DNA of 64,000 bases, taken from contig NC_084702.1 of NCBI RefSeq assembly GCF_028389875.1, forward strand, positions 72,203,582 through 72,267,581, read 5' to 3'. The notes below the pieces were generated by a model, which did no database searches, was not told the origin of the DNA, and saw only the letters and a list, made by a program, of their open reading frames with translations. Origin of the DNA: Rhea pennata. Its lineage: Eukaryota; Chordata; Aves; Rheiformes; Rheidae. Shown here piece by piece: positions 50,790 to 61,800 of this stretch. The translations under genes were made by a program, and so were the position numbers. Each line of letters starts with the position of its first letter. The first letter of the stretch is position 1.

Positions 50790-52200
50790 TCTCCCGCGCC
50801 ACGGCTGCGAGACGTCCCCCTTCTCGGTCGGCCGGGCAGGGGCCGCTGTGCCAGCAGGAGGGATGGGGAGCCGCCGGCCACCCGGCCGGCCACAGCTCGG
50901 CAGCACCCTCCCACGGCCCCTTCCCAGAGCTCCGCACACCGCCGCGGTGCTGCCCTGCGCCAGGCGAGGAGACCTGGCCGCGCCATCACCCGAGTTAGGC
51001 ATAAGTTCAGCGCGATGCTTTGCCTGCTGAGAGGATGCCGCTTGCAGGGGCTGGTTTTACTGAGCAAACGCCTCTTCCCTACAGCAAGAAAACCCATCTG
51101 GTCCTTTCCAATAGGCCTGCAAAGTCCCTCGGGTGGAGGGAGTAAAATTTAGCAACCGCTGGCTTCGTCTGCACCTGTACCAGACCCAGGGGGTTGGTAC
51201 CCTGCCACCATCTGCAAGCCAGAGACCAAGAAAGTGGGTGAGAAAAATCTTTCAGAGCCCAACAGCCAGAAATACTCACTGATACCCACGTTGTCCACTT
51301 TGCTCCAGGCTCCTTAAGACGAGCTTTCTTTTGCCAAGTTACCCAGGAAGAGCTGCCATCCATCTGGGATCCCGTGCGCCGAAACAGCCTAAATAAGGAG
51401 GGAGGTGAAAGCAGCACGTAATTAATGAGCAGCACGAAATGCTCTTCTGAACTCAAGACCTGGCAGCCCAGCCCCAGCGGGCAATACAGCTTTCTGCGCA
51501 CACCGCAGATGACCAGTCCCCCCCCCCCCAGGGCTTGGCTAGCGAAGAAGCGCCCCATGTCCCCTGCTGCAGGGGAGCTCGTGTGACCAGGTCCTGCAGC
51601 CGGCGTGATGCCCCAACCATCTGCCCCGCAGCCCTGGCACGGTGCAAGGCAAAACCCCACGGGAAAAGTTAGATGATCTTTTAACTCGAGAGTGGCCCAT
51701 GGCCCTGCTGCAGCCAGGGCACAGGGTCCTGCAGGAAAGAGGGATTTCCCAGGCTCAGCCCGGGGGGGCAGGACCGCGGTGCCCGAGGGTGGCACCGCCG
51801 CGACGCTGCAGCCTCGGCCAGCGGGATGCTCATCCCAAGGGCACCGTGATCCCGCTCGGGGAGGCTACACATGCCGGGACGCCGGGGAGTGGGGCGCAGG
51901 GAAACCCCCCATCAGCCGCCTGCGGCCAGGACCCAGAGCATCCCGCAGAGCCCCATCACTGCCAGCCCCCAGAACGGCCCCAGGCACAAACTTTGCTGTG
52001 TCCCTGGCCAGCCCCATCGGTGCCAGCCCGGTGCCCCAGCGCAGCCCCATCGGTGCCAGCCCTGGAGCCCCCAGCGCAGCCCCATCGGTGCCAGCCCGGT
52101 GCCCCAGCGCAGCCCCATCGGTGCTAGCCCTGGAGCCCCCAGCGCAGCCCCACTGGCACCAACCCCGGTGCCCCGAGCGCAGCCCCATCGATGCTCGGGC
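50790..52200. other. GC-rich intergenic DNA between SPMIP6 and MYORG
   Basis: No gene is seen. The region becomes progressively richer in GC and ends in a minisatellite. Long ORFs here (for example 51692-52942 plus) run through the minisatellite and G/C tracts and have no recognisable domain. Confidence 0.7.
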
Positions 52201-52215
52201 CCCTCCGCGGCCGCG
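52011..52215 (+). repeat. Dimeric 33/35-bp minisatellite
   Basis: Units begin with GCCCCATCGGTGCCAGCCC or variants at 52011, 52044, 52079, 52112, 52147 and 52182, with alternating spacings of 33, 35, 33, 35 and 35 bp. Two subtypes alternate (CCCGGTGCCCCAGCG and CCCTGGAGCCCCCAGCG), so the true repeat unit is a 68-bp dimer. A diverged copy may precede it near 51950. It lies directly upstream of the putative MYORG promoter. Confidence 0.93.
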
Positions 52216-52229
52216 GCGGCCCGGCCCGG

Positions 52230-52243
52230 ACTACATCTCCCAG
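52230..52243 (+). promoter_or_regulatory. ZNF143 (SBS/Staf)-type motif
   Basis: ACTACATCTCCCAG fits the core ACTAYRNNNCCCR bound by ZNF143, a hallmark of CpG promoters. It stands 20-220 bp before a consensus splice donor, a usual promoter-proximal place. Confidence 0.65.
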
Positions 52244-52425
52244 CGGGGCGCGCCGCGCCGGGGCTGGGCGGGGCTGGGCCGGGCCGGGGCGGGCCGGGGC
52301 TGGCCCGGGGGCCGGGCCGGGGGCCGGGCCGGGCTGCTGCGCGCAGTGCCGGGGCCGCTGCGGGCGGGCGGGCCCCGCGCAGCCGGTGCGGGAGCGCGGA
52401 GCCCCGCTGCGCGCAGCCCGCGGCC

Positions 52426-52462
52426 GGGGCCGGGGCCGGGGCCGGGGCCCGGGGCCGGGGCC
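52426..52462 (+). repeat. GGGGCC hexanucleotide repeat (4 + 2 units)
   Basis: Four perfect GGGGCC units (52426-52449), one extra C, then two more (52451-52462) run into GG|TGAGT, the donor at 52464. The G-rich strand can form G-quadruplexes in DNA and RNA. Confidence 0.95.
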
Positions 52463-53412
52463 GGTGAGTGGCGGCTTCGCGGCTCGGCTGCGCTCCGCGC
52501 TCCGGCAGGTCGGAGCCGGGCTGGTTCCCCCGCGGCCGCCGCCGGGAGCGTCACCGTCCCGAGAGGGCTGGCGGAGCCCGGCGAGGAGGCTCCGCCGGGA
52601 AGGGCCGGCGGCAGCTCGTCCCCCCCGACGGATGTTTTGCCGGCGAAAACTTCCTCAGCGGAGCGGGTCACGCAGCAGGTTGCGCGCTGCCGCGCCGGGT
52701 GCGCCCCCCCTCCCGCCCCCCCCGCCCCCGGGGCGGCCCCAGCGGCGGAGAGCGGCCGCCCCCGCCCGGGAGAGCCCCGATCCCCCCGCGCTCCCTCCCC
52801 GCTGCCCGTCGCGCTGCTCGGAGGCGCCTCGCGATCCCCGCGCGTCCGCGGGGCCCGAGCGGGCGTCCGCCGCCCCGCGGAGGGTCCGAGTCGGAGGTGG
52901 CGTCTCCCAGGCTGGGTCCACACGAGGAATAGCTGCCGGTGAGGATTTTAACGGGCTCGTTATCGCATGCGGCCCCAGGGTGTCCCACATCCCCGGCACC
53001 ACGGGGTACAGGTGGCAACTCGGGGTGCCGAGCTGCCAGCCGGGCTCCTGGAGGCATCAGCCGCTTTCTGGAGCTAGAAGGACCTGGAATTTTTTGGTGG
53101 CTCGGTGGCTGGAAAATTGCAAGCTGCAGCAGGGAAGGGCTGTGCTTAGGTTCCTTCTGCTTCCCCGTATCATGTTATTATGCTCTGGTGTTCAGATGGG
53201 CTCAGGTTTCAGCGTGCCTCAGCGTCCACAACGCTGAGCTCTCCAAAAACCTGAATCAGGGCGTTTTACTTAACGTGCTCGGACGGGCCGAGTGCTCTTT
53301 GGTGGGCTGAGCCCTTCTGAGGCTTCAGACTCGCTGGCAGCAAGCGAAACGCCAGAGGTAGAATTTGGGCCAGGAGCCACGGGGTCAAGACTGCGGGACG
53401 TGGGTTGGACCT

Positions 53413-53448
53413 GGCGTCCTGCAGGGCCCCGGCGTCCTGCAGGGCCCC
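53413..53448 (+). repeat. 18-bp tandem duplication
   Basis: GGCGTCCTGCAGGGCCCC is present twice head to tail without mismatch. Confidence 0.9.
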
Positions 53449-54079
53449 GGCCGGTTTGTCTTGGAAGCTGGAGAAGAAGGGAACGAAGGGATGAGGTGCC
53501 TCCCAGCCGGCGCAGCCGCCAGCGGGGCAGTTGGAAGGATCTGCTGCCGCGTTCAGGCCCGAAGGCGGCATCCCGCACGGAGCCCTTCCGCCGGGAAAGG
53601 CACGGCACGAGCCCGGCGCTCAAGGGCTTCCTTCCCGCAGAGCTTTGCCGGAGTTGTCATTTCCCTTCCTTGCTCTTTTATGGGCTGGGCGATGCCCGAT
53701 GGCCAAAGCTGCGGTGTTTTGCTAGCTCGACTCCTGCCAGAATATTTGGGGAGGAGGCAGCCGCTGCTGGCACCGGGGTGGACGGTTTCTCAGCATCCCG
53801 CTATGGGATCTCGTGAGCTTCCCCGAGGTCTGAGCGAGAGTTCGGATCCTGGAGCGGAGCCGACGCGGGCGAGAAAGATCAGCCGAACGTCATTGACCCT
53901 CTTTAGAGGAGCGACCTAATTGCGAAGGTGCTGGGGTTAGTGGTGCTGTCGCTCTCACAGCCTGTGTTTAGCAATGGTACCGGCAAAAAATAGAATGGGC
54001 CCTGCAATGGATTTTTATTTTTACTCCCCAACATGCGCCCCACTCAGATGTTTCGCTTTAGGACGAAAAGCTGCGACAC

Positions 54080-55140
54080 GGGGAGAAGCAGCTTCGTCTC
54101 GGGCCGGCTGGGAAGCCGTGGCGAGTCGCCAGGCTTCGGCGCCCACCGCTTCCGAAGGCGACTTAAAAGGTCGCCGGAGAGCTGTCGCGGAGCAGAATAA
54201 CGTTTGTGCGCCGAAGGGAAGCGGAAAGCGGCCGCGGGCTTTGCAGGAGGCGCGCTCTCCCGGGGACGCGGGATGCCGGCGCCCGGCCGCCCTCGTCCTC
54301 GCGCCCCCCTGTCCCTGCCGGGGCGGCAGCAGCCCTTTCTCGTACGTCAGCAGCGCTGGCCTGCGGCGGGCGCGAAGGAAAGAAACCGCCTAAAAATAGG
54401 TCGGCTTCAAAGCCGCTCATAAATAATAAACGGGTCTGCTGGAAGGGAGGGCGAAACCCGCTGAGCCCCCGGCGCTCGGCCGCGGTACGGGGAGCCGAGG
54501 ACGTGGCCGGCCCCGGCGCTGCGGGGAGAGGCGGCAGGATCTCGCGCCTCAACACTCGCCTGGGAGTGAGGCGAGAAAGCCCTGTTTGTTTCTTTTTTTT
54601 TTTTTTTTTTTTTGTCTGAAGATGCGAGAGCTTGGAAAAACAATCTTTTCCCGACCACGGAGGCCGGCGGGGGAATCGGTCGTGTTTTATTTTCTCTGCC
54701 TTGGGTGAAAACCTTTCCCTTCCTCGAGCGGCGGTAGCCGGCGGCCCGTCTCCGCTCGCCGTGGCTGTTCGCCTCTCGCTCCTGCCGGCATCCCAGGAAT
54801 TTCCAGGCCGGAGAGGGAGGGACCACATTTCGGTTAAACCTACATGTTTAGAGCCTCTGGCCGTGCCCGAGCTCCCAGGGCTCGGCGGCGCTTGGCCGTG
54901 CTGCAAGTCGTCCAGCGAGACCCATCGCTCCTTTAGGCTAATCGCGTCCTATTCCCGTTTAAAGCGACCGGCGGCCTGGCAAGATTCAAATGAGCTGGTG
55001 CTGCCGATACGTGCGCGGTCGCTTCACCCACGACCGCCGGCCTGGAGGCTCCCGGGGCGGCTGGATCCAACGGCGGAGCTGAGCGGGGCCGAGGCGCCTC
55101 CGCGGCGCGGCTCGGCAGCGCCTTGGCTCGAGCCGAGGGA
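54080..55140. promoter_or_regulatory. CpG-rich block, possible alternative MYORG promoter
   Basis: CpG density is high and the block includes CTAAAAATAG (54390-54399), a perfect MEF2 consensus match. It is separated from the 52.2-kb block by less CpG-dense sequence. Function as a promoter or enhancer is inference. Confidence 0.35.
54593..54613 (+). repeat. T21 homopolymer
   Basis: A run of 21 thymines without a recognisable retroelement body upstream; on the minus strand it would be an A tail, but no SINE or LINE sequence adjoins it. Confidence 0.95.
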
Positions 55141-55665
55141 GGAAATAAATAGATTTCACAGAAACTGGGGGAAGAAACAGATTTCAGCTTTGTTGCCTGC
55201 TTTTTCTATTATTTTTTATTATCTTGTATTTTATTTTTTTCCTGGGAAAAGGATCAGTTCAAGGTGCGGAGGAAAATGCGCTCTTGCAATGAGTGCAGCG
55301 GGGAAGGTGTTCAACTTGGATGAGGCACCAGGAGAAATCGTATTTTTGTGCTAGGATGCTTTTTCTCTTCTTTCGAAAACAAGCTGGCCCCTTGCCTAGA
55401 GGAAATCACTGCAGCCCACTCTGCTGTTGCCTGAAAAGAGGGTTTTTTCCCTCTGGTTTGCCTGGCGTTATGCAGGTACCCGGGCGCCTGCTCCTCTGCA
55501 GCTTCTCTCCTTCCCTCTGCTCCTCCTCCGTGGAGTTTTGTTTCTCGCTTTCCCGTGTCCTTACTTTACTTTTCGCCTCTGTCCGTCCCAGCGCTGTGCT
55601 TGGCTGGGCCGAGCGAGCCCGCAGCCAAGAAAAATCCGTCCGGATCTTGGCGTAGCCGCGCTGGC

Positions 55666-55673
55666 TTTATAAG
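55666..55673 (+). promoter_or_regulatory. TATA-like element
   Basis: TTTATAAG lies in GC-rich surroundings, followed about 30 bp later by gggctgcgcgggctggagcc. It could serve an alternative MYORG transcript; no clear splice donor follows, so confidence is low. Confidence 0.25.
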
Positions 55674-55783
55674 CCGCCTTGTTCCCGGGGGCTGCGCGGG
55701 CTGGAGCCGAACTGCAGCCGGCTGAGGCTTGGCTGTCCCGTAGGAAAAGCCCTTTGGACACTTCCTCCCCCCAGACCCTCCTT

Positions 55784-55799
55784 CCCCCCCCCCCCCCCC
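55784..55799 (+). repeat. C16 homopolymer
   Basis: A run of 16 cytosines; its true length may differ from the assembly. Confidence 0.95.
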
Positions 55800-56611
55800 A
55801 ACAAAATTAATCTTTTGCCTGCCCGCGGGGAGCCGTTGCAGGGATTTGCATGCGTGGCAAGAGCGAGCCGCTCTCCTCCGGTGCGAGGCTGCTGGTACCC
55901 GGGCTGAGAGAGCTCCTGCATCCCCGCTTTGCTGCACAGCGCAACCCCTGCGTGCCCCGGGGCCGGCCGCAGGTTGCCTGTGTATCCCAGCTCCGTTGGG
56001 ATGCAGAAAAACTGGGGTTCATCCACCTTCGCTGCAAAATGTCCTTGGGTGCGAGCCTGAGCTGGAGCAGCTGGGGCAGGCGCAGGACAGGGAGGGAACG
56101 GCGCAGTAGATGATCTGGATTAAAGCTGCCAAGGAGACAAACCGATTAAAATTAGGATCAGCAGCTGGATTTCGTTACACAGTATCTCCTATGGCTGTTA
56201 ATTAGCCCTGTCTGTTAAAAGACGCTTTGTGCACCAGCCCTGCTCCTGCTCAGCCTCTTCACCTTGCCACCTCCTGCCCCTGCCCTGTCTCCCCTCCCTG
56301 TCCAACCACTGATGATTCCCTCCTTGCTGGATCTTGTTCCTCCTCTCCCAGAATAATTAAGGCAATGGTTTGGCACTTATGGTGTTAGGGTTCTTCTGTG
56401 CATGAGGCGGTCAGGCTGTTGTCCGTTTATGTTGTCTCCCTGGGAGTGTGTTGAGACAGTGTTTGCTGTTACACATACAGCACCTGGCACATTGCGTCCC
56501 AATGGTCGGAAGCCATGTGGAGCTATTGAAATTGAGATGGGAAGGAGACGACAAGTGATCCTTTGATTCTGAGAATTTTCAGAGACTATTTATAGCCTTC
56601 TTCTTTTTCAG

Positions 56612-56794
56612 AGACTGGTGCTTAGGGACACAGTGGCGGTGGGAACGCTCCTAATGGCCCATTTTCCTCTCTTGAGAGCCTAAGAACATCAGCTCCATAG
56701 AGCAGAAAACTAGCAGTCTCTGAGCCACAGGACTTCCTGCAAAGACATCTTTCTTCCTTCTTCTTTGCACAAAGCACTAGAGAAAAACAGCATA
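56612..56794 (+). other. MYORG: MYORG 5' UTR part of coding exon (acceptor uncertain)
   Basis: Two good acceptors precede the start codon: ccttcttctttttcag ending at 56611, and cttccttcttctttgcacaaag ending at 56774. With the first, the 5' UTR part holds one upstream ATG with a nine-codon ORF (56654-56683) and an in-frame stop at 56711-56713 before the main start; with the second both are spliced out. Confidence 0.5.
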
Positions 56795-58831
56795 ATGTAC
56801 ACCTTCCTGCCTGAAAACTTCACCCCGGTGAAGCAGAAGCCCTCCAAGGAGCTGAAGCCCATGCTCGGGGCCATCGTGCTCGGCCTCATCCTCTTCATTG
56901 CTGCCGTGGTGGCCTGGTGCTACTACACAGTGTCCCTGCGGAAGGCAGAGCGACTGAAGACGGAGCTGATGGACCTGCGTGCGGACGGGTTTGTCATCAA
57001 GAACCAGAACGGAGAGGTGGTTTTCCGCCTGGCCTTCCGGTCGGGGAGCCTCGACCTGGAGTCGTGCTCCAAGGAGGGAGAGATTTTGAGCTGCACGCGG
57101 TCGGACAGGGGGCCGCTGAACTTCTTCATCCAGACGGTGAAGCCCAAGGACACGGTGATGTGCTACCGCGTGCGCTGGGAGGAGTTTGCGGCCGGCCCGG
57201 CGGTGGAGCACACCATGTTCTGGGAGGACGCCCACTGGTACGGGGGCTCGGAGATGAGCACCCAGCACTGGCCCATCCGCCTCGCGGGCTACCAGGAGCC
57301 CGTGCCCTACGTGACGAGCGACGTCTACTCCTTCCGGGACAGCTTTGGGGGCATCCTGGAGCGCTACTGGCTCTCGTCCAAAGCGGCGGCCATCAAGATC
57401 AATGACTCCGTACCCTTCCACCTGGGCTTCAACGCCACAGAGCGCACCCTCTTCTTCCAGGCCCGCTACAAGGATTCGCCCTACAAGCCCCCGCCGGGGC
57501 AGCAGCCTTTCCCCGAGCTGAGCTACCGCGTGTGCGTGGGCTCGGACGTCACCTCCATCCACAAGTACATGGTGCGCCGGTACTTCAATAAGCCCTCCAA
57601 GATCCCTTCCGAAAATGCCTTTCGCTACCCCATCTGGTCCACCTGGGCCCTGTACAAAAATGATATTGACCAGGATAAACTCTTGAGATTTGCAGAAAAG
57701 ATTAAGAAGTACCGTTTTAACTGCAGTCACATTGAAATCGATGACACGTACACACAAGCATACGGGGACTTTGACTTTGACCCCATCAAGTTCCCCAATG
57801 TGACCGAGATGTTCACAAAACTGAGGGAGGATGGCTTTAAGGTGACCCTGTGGACTCATCCCTTCATAAACTACAATTCCTCCAATTTTGGGGTGGGGAT
57901 CGAGCGCCAGCTGTTCATCAAGGAACCATCGGGACGGCTACCAGCCATGGTGGAGTGGTGGAACGGCATTGGGGCCATCCTGGACTTCACCAACCCGGCG
58001 GCCCGGGACTGGTTCCAGAGCCACCTGCGGCAGCTCCGCCACAAGTACGGCATCTCGTCCTTCAAGTTTGATGCTGGCGAGACTAGCTACCTACCCAAGC
58101 AGTTCAGCACCTTCCGGCCGCTGTCGGACCCCAGCATCTGGTCGAGGCGCTACACGGAGATGGCCATCCCCTTCTACGAGCTGGCCGAGGTGCGGGTGGG
58201 CTACCAGTCGCAGAACATCTCCTGCTTCTTCCGCATCATTGACCGCGACTCCGTATGGGGCTACGAGCTCGGCCTCAAGTCCCTCATCCCCACGGTGCTC
58301 ACCATTAGCATGCTGGGTTACCCTTTCATTTCTGCTGACATGATCGGGGGGAATTTTTTCCCCAACAAGACGGAGGGTGCAGTGGAGATCCCAGACCGGG
58401 AGCTCTACATCCGGTGGCTGGAGCTGTCAGCCTTCATGCCCTCCATGCAGTTCTCCATCCCGCCCTGGCTCTACGACAAGGAGGTGGTGGAGATTGCGCA
58501 GAAGTTCACGGAGCTGCACGAGTCGCTGGTGGCCCCGCTGCTGCTGGAGCTGGCCGGGGAGGTCACGGACACGGGCGACCCCATCATCCGGCCCATTTGG
58601 TGGATCTCTCCCCGCGACGAGGCCGCTCACAAAATCGACTCCCAGTTCCTCATCGGGGACACCCTCATGGTGGCCCCCGTGCTGGAGATGGGCAAGCAGG
58701 AGCGCGACGTCTACCTGCCGGCGGGCAAATGGCGCAGCTACAAGGGGGAGCTGTTTGAGAAGACGCCGGTGCTGCTCACAGACTATCCCGTTGACCTGGA
58801 TGAAGTTGCCTATTTCCTCTGGGTTTCATAA
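56795..58831 (+). CDS. MYORG: MYORG, GH31 myogenesis-regulating glycosidase
   Basis: A single-exon reading frame of 678 residues, intact. MYORG (KIAA1161, NET37) is a single-pass type II protein of the ER and nuclear envelope; the human enzyme is an alpha-galactosidase acting on Gal-alpha1,4-Glc, and its loss in astrocytes causes primary brain calcification. A short cytosolic tail is followed by a membrane segment at about residues 24-46 and a luminal GH31 barrel. Visible marks are EIDD (D316/D317), EWWNGIGA, the nucleophile in KFDAGE (D426) and the acid/base in IDRDS (D483), spaced 57 apart as in human D463/D520, so it should be active. Seven N-glycosylation sequons are seen (N203, N213, N309, N335, N361, N474, N524). 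The start MYTFLPENF corresponds to an internal Met of the longer human form; an in-frame stop at 56711 with no ATG between supports it. The C terminus [10 protein letters not shown] matches the family. Confidence 0.98.
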   Translation: MYTFLPENFTPVKQKPSKELKPMLGAIVLGLILFIAAVVAWCYYTVSLRKAERLKTELMDLRADGFVIKNQNGEVVFRLAFRSGSLDLESCSKEGEILSCTRSDRGPLNFFIQTVKPKDTVMCYRVRWEEFAAGPAVEHTMFWEDAHWYGGSEMSTQHWPIRLAGYQEPVPYVTSDVYSFRDSFGGILERYWLSSKAAAIKINDSVPFHLGFNATERTLFFQARYKDSPYKPPPGQQPFPELSYRVCVGSDVTSIHKYMVRRYFNKPSKIPSENAFRYPIWSTWALYKNDIDQDKLLRFAEKIKKYRFNCSHIEIDDTYTQAYGDFDFDPIKFPNVTEMFTKLREDGFKVTLWTHPFINYNSSNFGVGIERQLFIKEPSGRLPAMVEWWNGIGAILDFTNPAARDWFQSHLRQLRHKYGISSFKFDAGETSYLPKQFSTFRPLSDPSIWSRRYTEMAIPFYELAEVRVGYQSQNISCFFRIIDRDSVWGYELGLKSLIPTVLTISMLGYPFISADMIGGNFFPNKTEGAVEIPDRELYIRWLELSAFMPSMQFSIPPWLYDKEVVEIAQKFTELHESLVAPLLLELAGEVTDTGDPIIRPIWWISPRDEAAHKIDSQFLIGDTLMVAPVLEMGKQERDVYLPAGKWRSYKGELFEKTPVLLTDYPVDLDEVAYFLWVS

Positions 58832-61800
58832 CAACTCCTCCACCAGATTTAATCTTGGGGATAACCATGCCTTACAGTAGGACTTTATGACAAATAATTC
58901 TAATTGCACATTTCATTTGGGTCTGGGATTGAGGAGGGGAATTAAAGACTTCACTGTCTTTGGGATTCTTTTGTTATTTGGAGTGGGGTGTTTTTTTTTC
59001 TTTAATTTGGAGCTGGTCAGAGACATGGGATTTGTTACGATAGCCAGAATTTTCTCTGTGTATGTGAAGAAAGTATTGTGAAGCTGCCTGCAAACACACT
59101 TGAACCTAATACCTTTTTCGGTTCCCAAGGATTTTGAGAGGTAAAGATTGGTTGCTGCCCAGTGGGAATGTTTTTTCTTCTGTGGGAGCACCCAGCTCTG
59201 GGAAAGAGGACATTTGGCTTGGGAGGGTTGCTATAGCACAACCTGTCTTAAGTTTTATAATATAGCAAACACATTTAAAAGGACTTTAAGCAGAGAAAAC
59301 TATCTAGAGATACATACATACCTACATACATATGTATATATATATATTTCCCCCCCCCCTTTAGTCTACATGGGCTTGGACTAACACTTGCCCCATACTC
59401 CTGCTTTCTTGAGTACCAGGCGGGCCAGGTTACTCGATCAACATGCAGGTATTTTGACTGTACACACTGCATATTGCTTCCTGGGGCAGCCGTGTCCCAC
59501 CTCCTCATCCACCTAACGCCTGCTGTAGGGCTCTTGCTTTTGTGGTTTGCCTTCAGAGTCAACATTGCCTTTCCTAGAGCAGTGCAATTTATATCGGTGT
59601 GTCCAATTAGTGTTTTTAAAGCATTTAGCGTCCTGCTTTATGATATGATTATCCTGCAGATATCATCCTTTTGTTTTTAAGGAAAGATAGACTTTCAGGT
59701 TTGTTCCTGGCAGAAGAACTGCCTGAAGCAAAGCAGTTCTCAAAAGGTACATGTGACTTTTGTTGGGGAACAGCAAGTTCTCATAAGTCACATGTCTTGG
59801 ATTGATGAGCCCTGGAGGTAACATTTGCTGCTAGCCACCTTGGCGGTGGGTGGAAAACACTGGCTTTCGCACTGATGGTTTTGCACCAGTGGGTGTTCAT
59901 GCTGCATCCAAGGAAATGTTCTCATGTGCCATAAAAACTAAGCTAATATCTGTCGCTGTCTCAGGTTGGAGTTAGAGAGATGATGATTTTGTTTGGTGTT
60001 TTTCTGAAGCAGCCCTTTGCTCTCTCAAAGATTTAGGGATCTTCTTCAGGTAGCATTTGTAGCTGTGGAGTTGGGGCTCATGTAAGAGCCTTCCGAGGAG
60101 GGACATTGAGTGACGTGTGTTTCTACCCAAATCTCCCGCAGCCCGGACTGGTGATACTCTGATTCAGGTCCCTCTCCTGGCCTACGGATTTACCCTTGAA
60201 CTTCTTTCTCCTCCCTCTCTGGACACTGCAATGTGAGACTGCAGACGTCTCTCTATGTCTTTCCCATTAAAGCCATTTGGTTTTGTACGGGAATATGTAT
60301 TTACAGAGAGACATTGGCAATCTCTGCTCTGAGAAACAGCTAATAGTATTGAAGTCTGGCAGCCTTCCTCTCCAGGGCAGGACTTGCCCTGCTGTGCCCT
60401 GGATGGGAATGGGTCTCTGCCCATGAATTTTTAATGAATCTGTGCAGAATTGAACTGCTCTCACTGGGAAGATTCGGAGTATCCTGCCCAGACTGCAGCC
60501 AGCCAAGGAGAGCTTAGCGTATGCAGGGCTTTGAAGGTGACTGCATGTGAGCTGAACATGAGTCCAGCACGAGTGTGCTACACCCCACTCCATATGGAAA
60601 GATGGTCTTTCTCAAAGTCCATCTCCTGCACTGGGCTTTGCAGGAGGCAGAAAAGGTGATATTCCAAATTTGAGGATCGTTGTGGCATCCAGGAGCATAA
60701 ATGTAGATATTTGAGGGAAAAATCTAAAGTGCTTATATAATTAGGGGAGAACTGAGGAATGTTTTGGAGATGCATAATTTGAGGGACTATTTGGAGCAGC
60801 TTCTGAGGTCTGAATGGATCTGCCTAGCATAACTTGGTGTCTTGGCCTCAAAACCAGACATAGGAGAGCCCTATGGGTCCCTGTCCCCCAGATGCACAAA
60901 TGTGACCTAGGCTCAGCTGCAAAGCCTGCTTCTTCTGTTTCTAGATATGAAGGTCCCAGGTTTGCTCCCTGGCATCAGTCTAAATAGTCGTCCTTGTACT
61001 ACGTACAGACACCCTCTGGCAGAGTGTTAATTCTGGACCCCTGCCATAAGTGGCCAGAGCACCTCAGACTGGAGGGAGGAGATGAAGGTGAGGAGCTCAT
61101 GGACACAAGTTTAACTGCGGCCTCTGAGGAAGGTGAGGTGTGGAGAAAGCCTTCTGCTCTTCCCCGGCTTCAGGTGCTGCGTTAGGGTAGACAGAGGGCT
61201 TGAGCCCTGTCCATTGCACAATTTCCTCCTGACCCTACTCCTCAGTAATTCATTTCCAGCCTCAGAAAAACATTAAGGCTGTAGATCCAGTTCTTCACTT
61301 TTGACCTTGCCTTGCGAAATAGTTTGTTCTCCCCTGTCTTGGGAGTGGCTTTGTGCTCTGCTGCACAGTCCAGCTGCCAGTGACACTCTACACTCCCAAA
61401 CACTGGACTGCATGTAAAGGAGCCCACCATGACCCACAGATGTTGCACGTCTTCTCCTCTCTTCCTCTGCTGTGTCACTCGCCACATGCCTCACTAGTAA
61501 GGAGTCAGGCTATGTCAGCTGGGGAAGAGTGAACCGGCATTCCCATTAGCATCCTTTTATTATCAAAATATTGGGAGTACTGGGATGCGTGTCTTAGATC
61601 TCCTCACGTGGTTTCAAGGGTTAAGAAAACCTGCAGTGCTTTGCACTGGAGCAGATGAGGAGAGCTCGCACACACTACTACTGTCTCTCCTTTTGGGAGA
61701 TAACTTCTCACACCATTTGACGTGGCTGACAGGCACTTGCCTGGCTCTGTCTGTGACTGAAATGGCCATGTCACTGCAGCGCTGCTGTCACCAGTGCAGA

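Larger units (their letters stand above)
52216..52463 (+). promoter_or_regulatory. MYORG: Probable MYORG promoter and non-coding exon 1
   Basis: A CpG-dense block with a ZNF143-type motif (52230-52243), GC boxes at 52266-52273 and 52286-52293, and a consensus donor gtgagt at 52464. As in mammals, where MYORG has a non-coding first exon spliced to a single coding exon, a transcript starting here and spliced to about 56612 or 56775 is the simplest model. The start site is not visible and the model is inference. Confidence 0.5.
52464..56611 (+). other. MYORG: Putative MYORG intron 1 / GC-rich flank
   Basis: The region has no coding gene. It contains a second CpG-rich block (about 54080-55140), an 18-bp direct duplication (53413-53448), a T21 run (54593-54613), a C16 run (55784-55799), two MEF2-like sites (54390-54399 and 56586-56595) and a TATA-like element at 55666-55673. 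Several 120-250 codon ORFs on both strands are products of GC-rich composition. Confidence 0.5.

Noticed and set aside
52011..52215. Regularly spaced repeats as a CRISPR array
   Set aside because: Units are directly tandem with no unique spacers, in vertebrate DNA; it is a minisatellite.
51692..52942. 416-codon and overlapping 348-codon plus-strand ORFs
   Set aside because: Translation is Pro/Gly/Arg/Ala-rich, crosses the minisatellite and GGGGCC tract, and is open in several frames at once, as expected from composition.
54163..55354. ORFs of 240-247 codons on both strands
   Set aside because: They run through CpG-rich sequence and the T21 run (translated as poly-Lys or poly-Phe), a sign of non-coding DNA.
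56777..57859. 360-codon ORF on the minus strand
   Set aside because: It lies entirely antisense to MYORG and results from GC-ending codons on the sense strand. No domain, start context or homologue is recognisable.
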